DNA of 58,750 nucleotides, from assembly GCA_027484315.1 (NCBI GenBank), contig JAIXTE010000101.1, forward strand, positions 1 through 58,750, given 5' to 3'. The notes below the pieces were generated by a model. It was not told the DNA's origin and searched no databases. It saw only the letters and a program-made list of their open reading frames with translations. A program made the position numbers and the translations under genes. The stretch comes from Burkholderiales bacterium (lineage in GTDB: Bacteria; Pseudomonadota; Gammaproteobacteria; Burkholderiales; Burkholderiaceae_B). Of this stretch, positions 58,480-58,750 are shown in pieces (position 1 is the first letter of the stretch; every line of letters starts with the position of its first letter).

Positions 58480-58750
58480 GTGAATTCTCCTTGGGGTAGC
58501 GGGTCGGTCAAGTTTCGTGACACTTCGCACTATAGGGAAATCGATTCCGCAATGAAAGGGTTTGAACCTGAGGCTCTACACTAAAAGCAATGTTATAAGC
58601 ATCAGATTTTGTGGCATTTATGCCCATTGGCTGTGAACAAACCATGTGGCCTTGCAACCTGTACAGCGCAGGCAGGCTTACTGAAGCGGGTGTCAGGGCG
58701 GTGTTGTTTTTACCGTTGTTTTTAAATCTTGACGTCAAGTAGAAGCAGGG
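58480..58750. other. Upstream region of the phasin gene; no gene seen
   Basis: No ORF with a plausible start was found here. On the minus strand the sequence CCTATAGT (57 nt before the phasin start) has a TATAGT -10-like hexamer without a good -35 element. Near the edge a perfect 12-bp palindrome, CTTGACGTCAAG (58728-58739), could be a regulator site for a gene beyond the window. Confidence 0.4.

Noticed and set aside
58728-58739. Palindrome CTTGACGTCAAG as a phasin operator
   Set aside because: It lies about 250 nt from the phasin start, at the window edge, and a 12-bp palindrome can occur by chance; kept only as a note.

Overview
The window is a contiguous piece of a bacterial chromosome that looks like a betaproteobacterium of the order Burkholderiales. 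The reasons are the gene order tpiA-secG-tRNA-Leu-nuoA..N followed by a DUF2818 gene, the pyrG-kdsA-eno-ftsB block, the suhB/trmJ divergon with cysE, lpxH and a cyclophilin close by, and a phasin gene. A genus such as Limnobacter is possible but is only a guess. Base composition is moderate and even, and I see no insertion sequence, prophage, integron, CRISPR array or rRNA. Nearly all of it is core genome; only the right end (about 52-58.7 kb) is more lineage-specific.

Layout. 1-2.2 kb: a quinone oxidoreductase cut by the window edge, tpiA, secG and tRNA-Leu(GAG). 2.3-16.8 kb: the complete 14-gene nuo operon for NADH:ubiquinone oxidoreductase (complex I), then a small DUF2818 membrane protein. 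17.3-19.4 kb: a small lipoprotein and, on the other strand, ETF:ubiquinone oxidoreductase, a second entry into the same quinone pool. 19.6-25.4 kb: a two-subunit 3-oxoacid CoA-transferase, then pyrG, kdsA, eno and ftsB. 25.4-26.9 kb (minus): hslO and a gamma-carbonic-anhydrase-like protein. 26.9-34.5 kb (plus): a tight run of a ferritin-like DUF455 protein, an RNase AM-type PHP phosphatase, yciO, an M50 protease, trpS, a methyltransferase, dapA, bamC and a metallo-beta-lactamase-fold protein. 34.6-36.2 kb (minus): a Pro/Ala-rich lipoprotein and the ribosomal oxygenase roxA. 36.3-41.3 kb: an SlyD-type isomerase facing a minus-strand suhB-mutS-phosphoesterase operon. 41.3-43.9 kb: trmJ and cysE, converging on lpxH. 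44-47 kb (minus): a three-gene envelope operon (TPR protein, L,D-transpeptidase, signal-peptide cyclophilin). 47.2-53.8 kb (plus): cysS, a 3-methyladenine DNA glycosylase, accA, tilS, a DnaQ-type exonuclease and a NERD-like/SF1 helicase. 53.8-58.5 kb: a surface-antigen-domain protein, a FATP-type acyl-CoA synthetase, a lipoprotein lipase, a four-helix membrane protein, a newly noticed 41-residue ORF and a phasin with a histone-like tail.

Most genes are ordinary housekeeping genes, and I did not find a convincing new defence, mobile or biosynthetic system. The observations most worth following are: (1) a 41-residue membrane microprotein with a perfect ribosome-binding site at 57694-57819; (2) nested inverted repeats around the pyrG promoter and leader, able to give different RNA folds to read-through and locally started transcripts; (3) an iron-sulfur-type four-cysteine motif in TrpRS; (4) an envelope operon whose first two proteins appear to share the same C-terminal domain; (5) a cysE terminator written inside the lpxH coding sequence; (6) a helicase whose NERD domain seems to have lost its nuclease residues, next to an intact DEDDh exonuclease. 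Start codons were re-chosen where a clear ribosome-binding site supported another site; such cases are stated in the entries.
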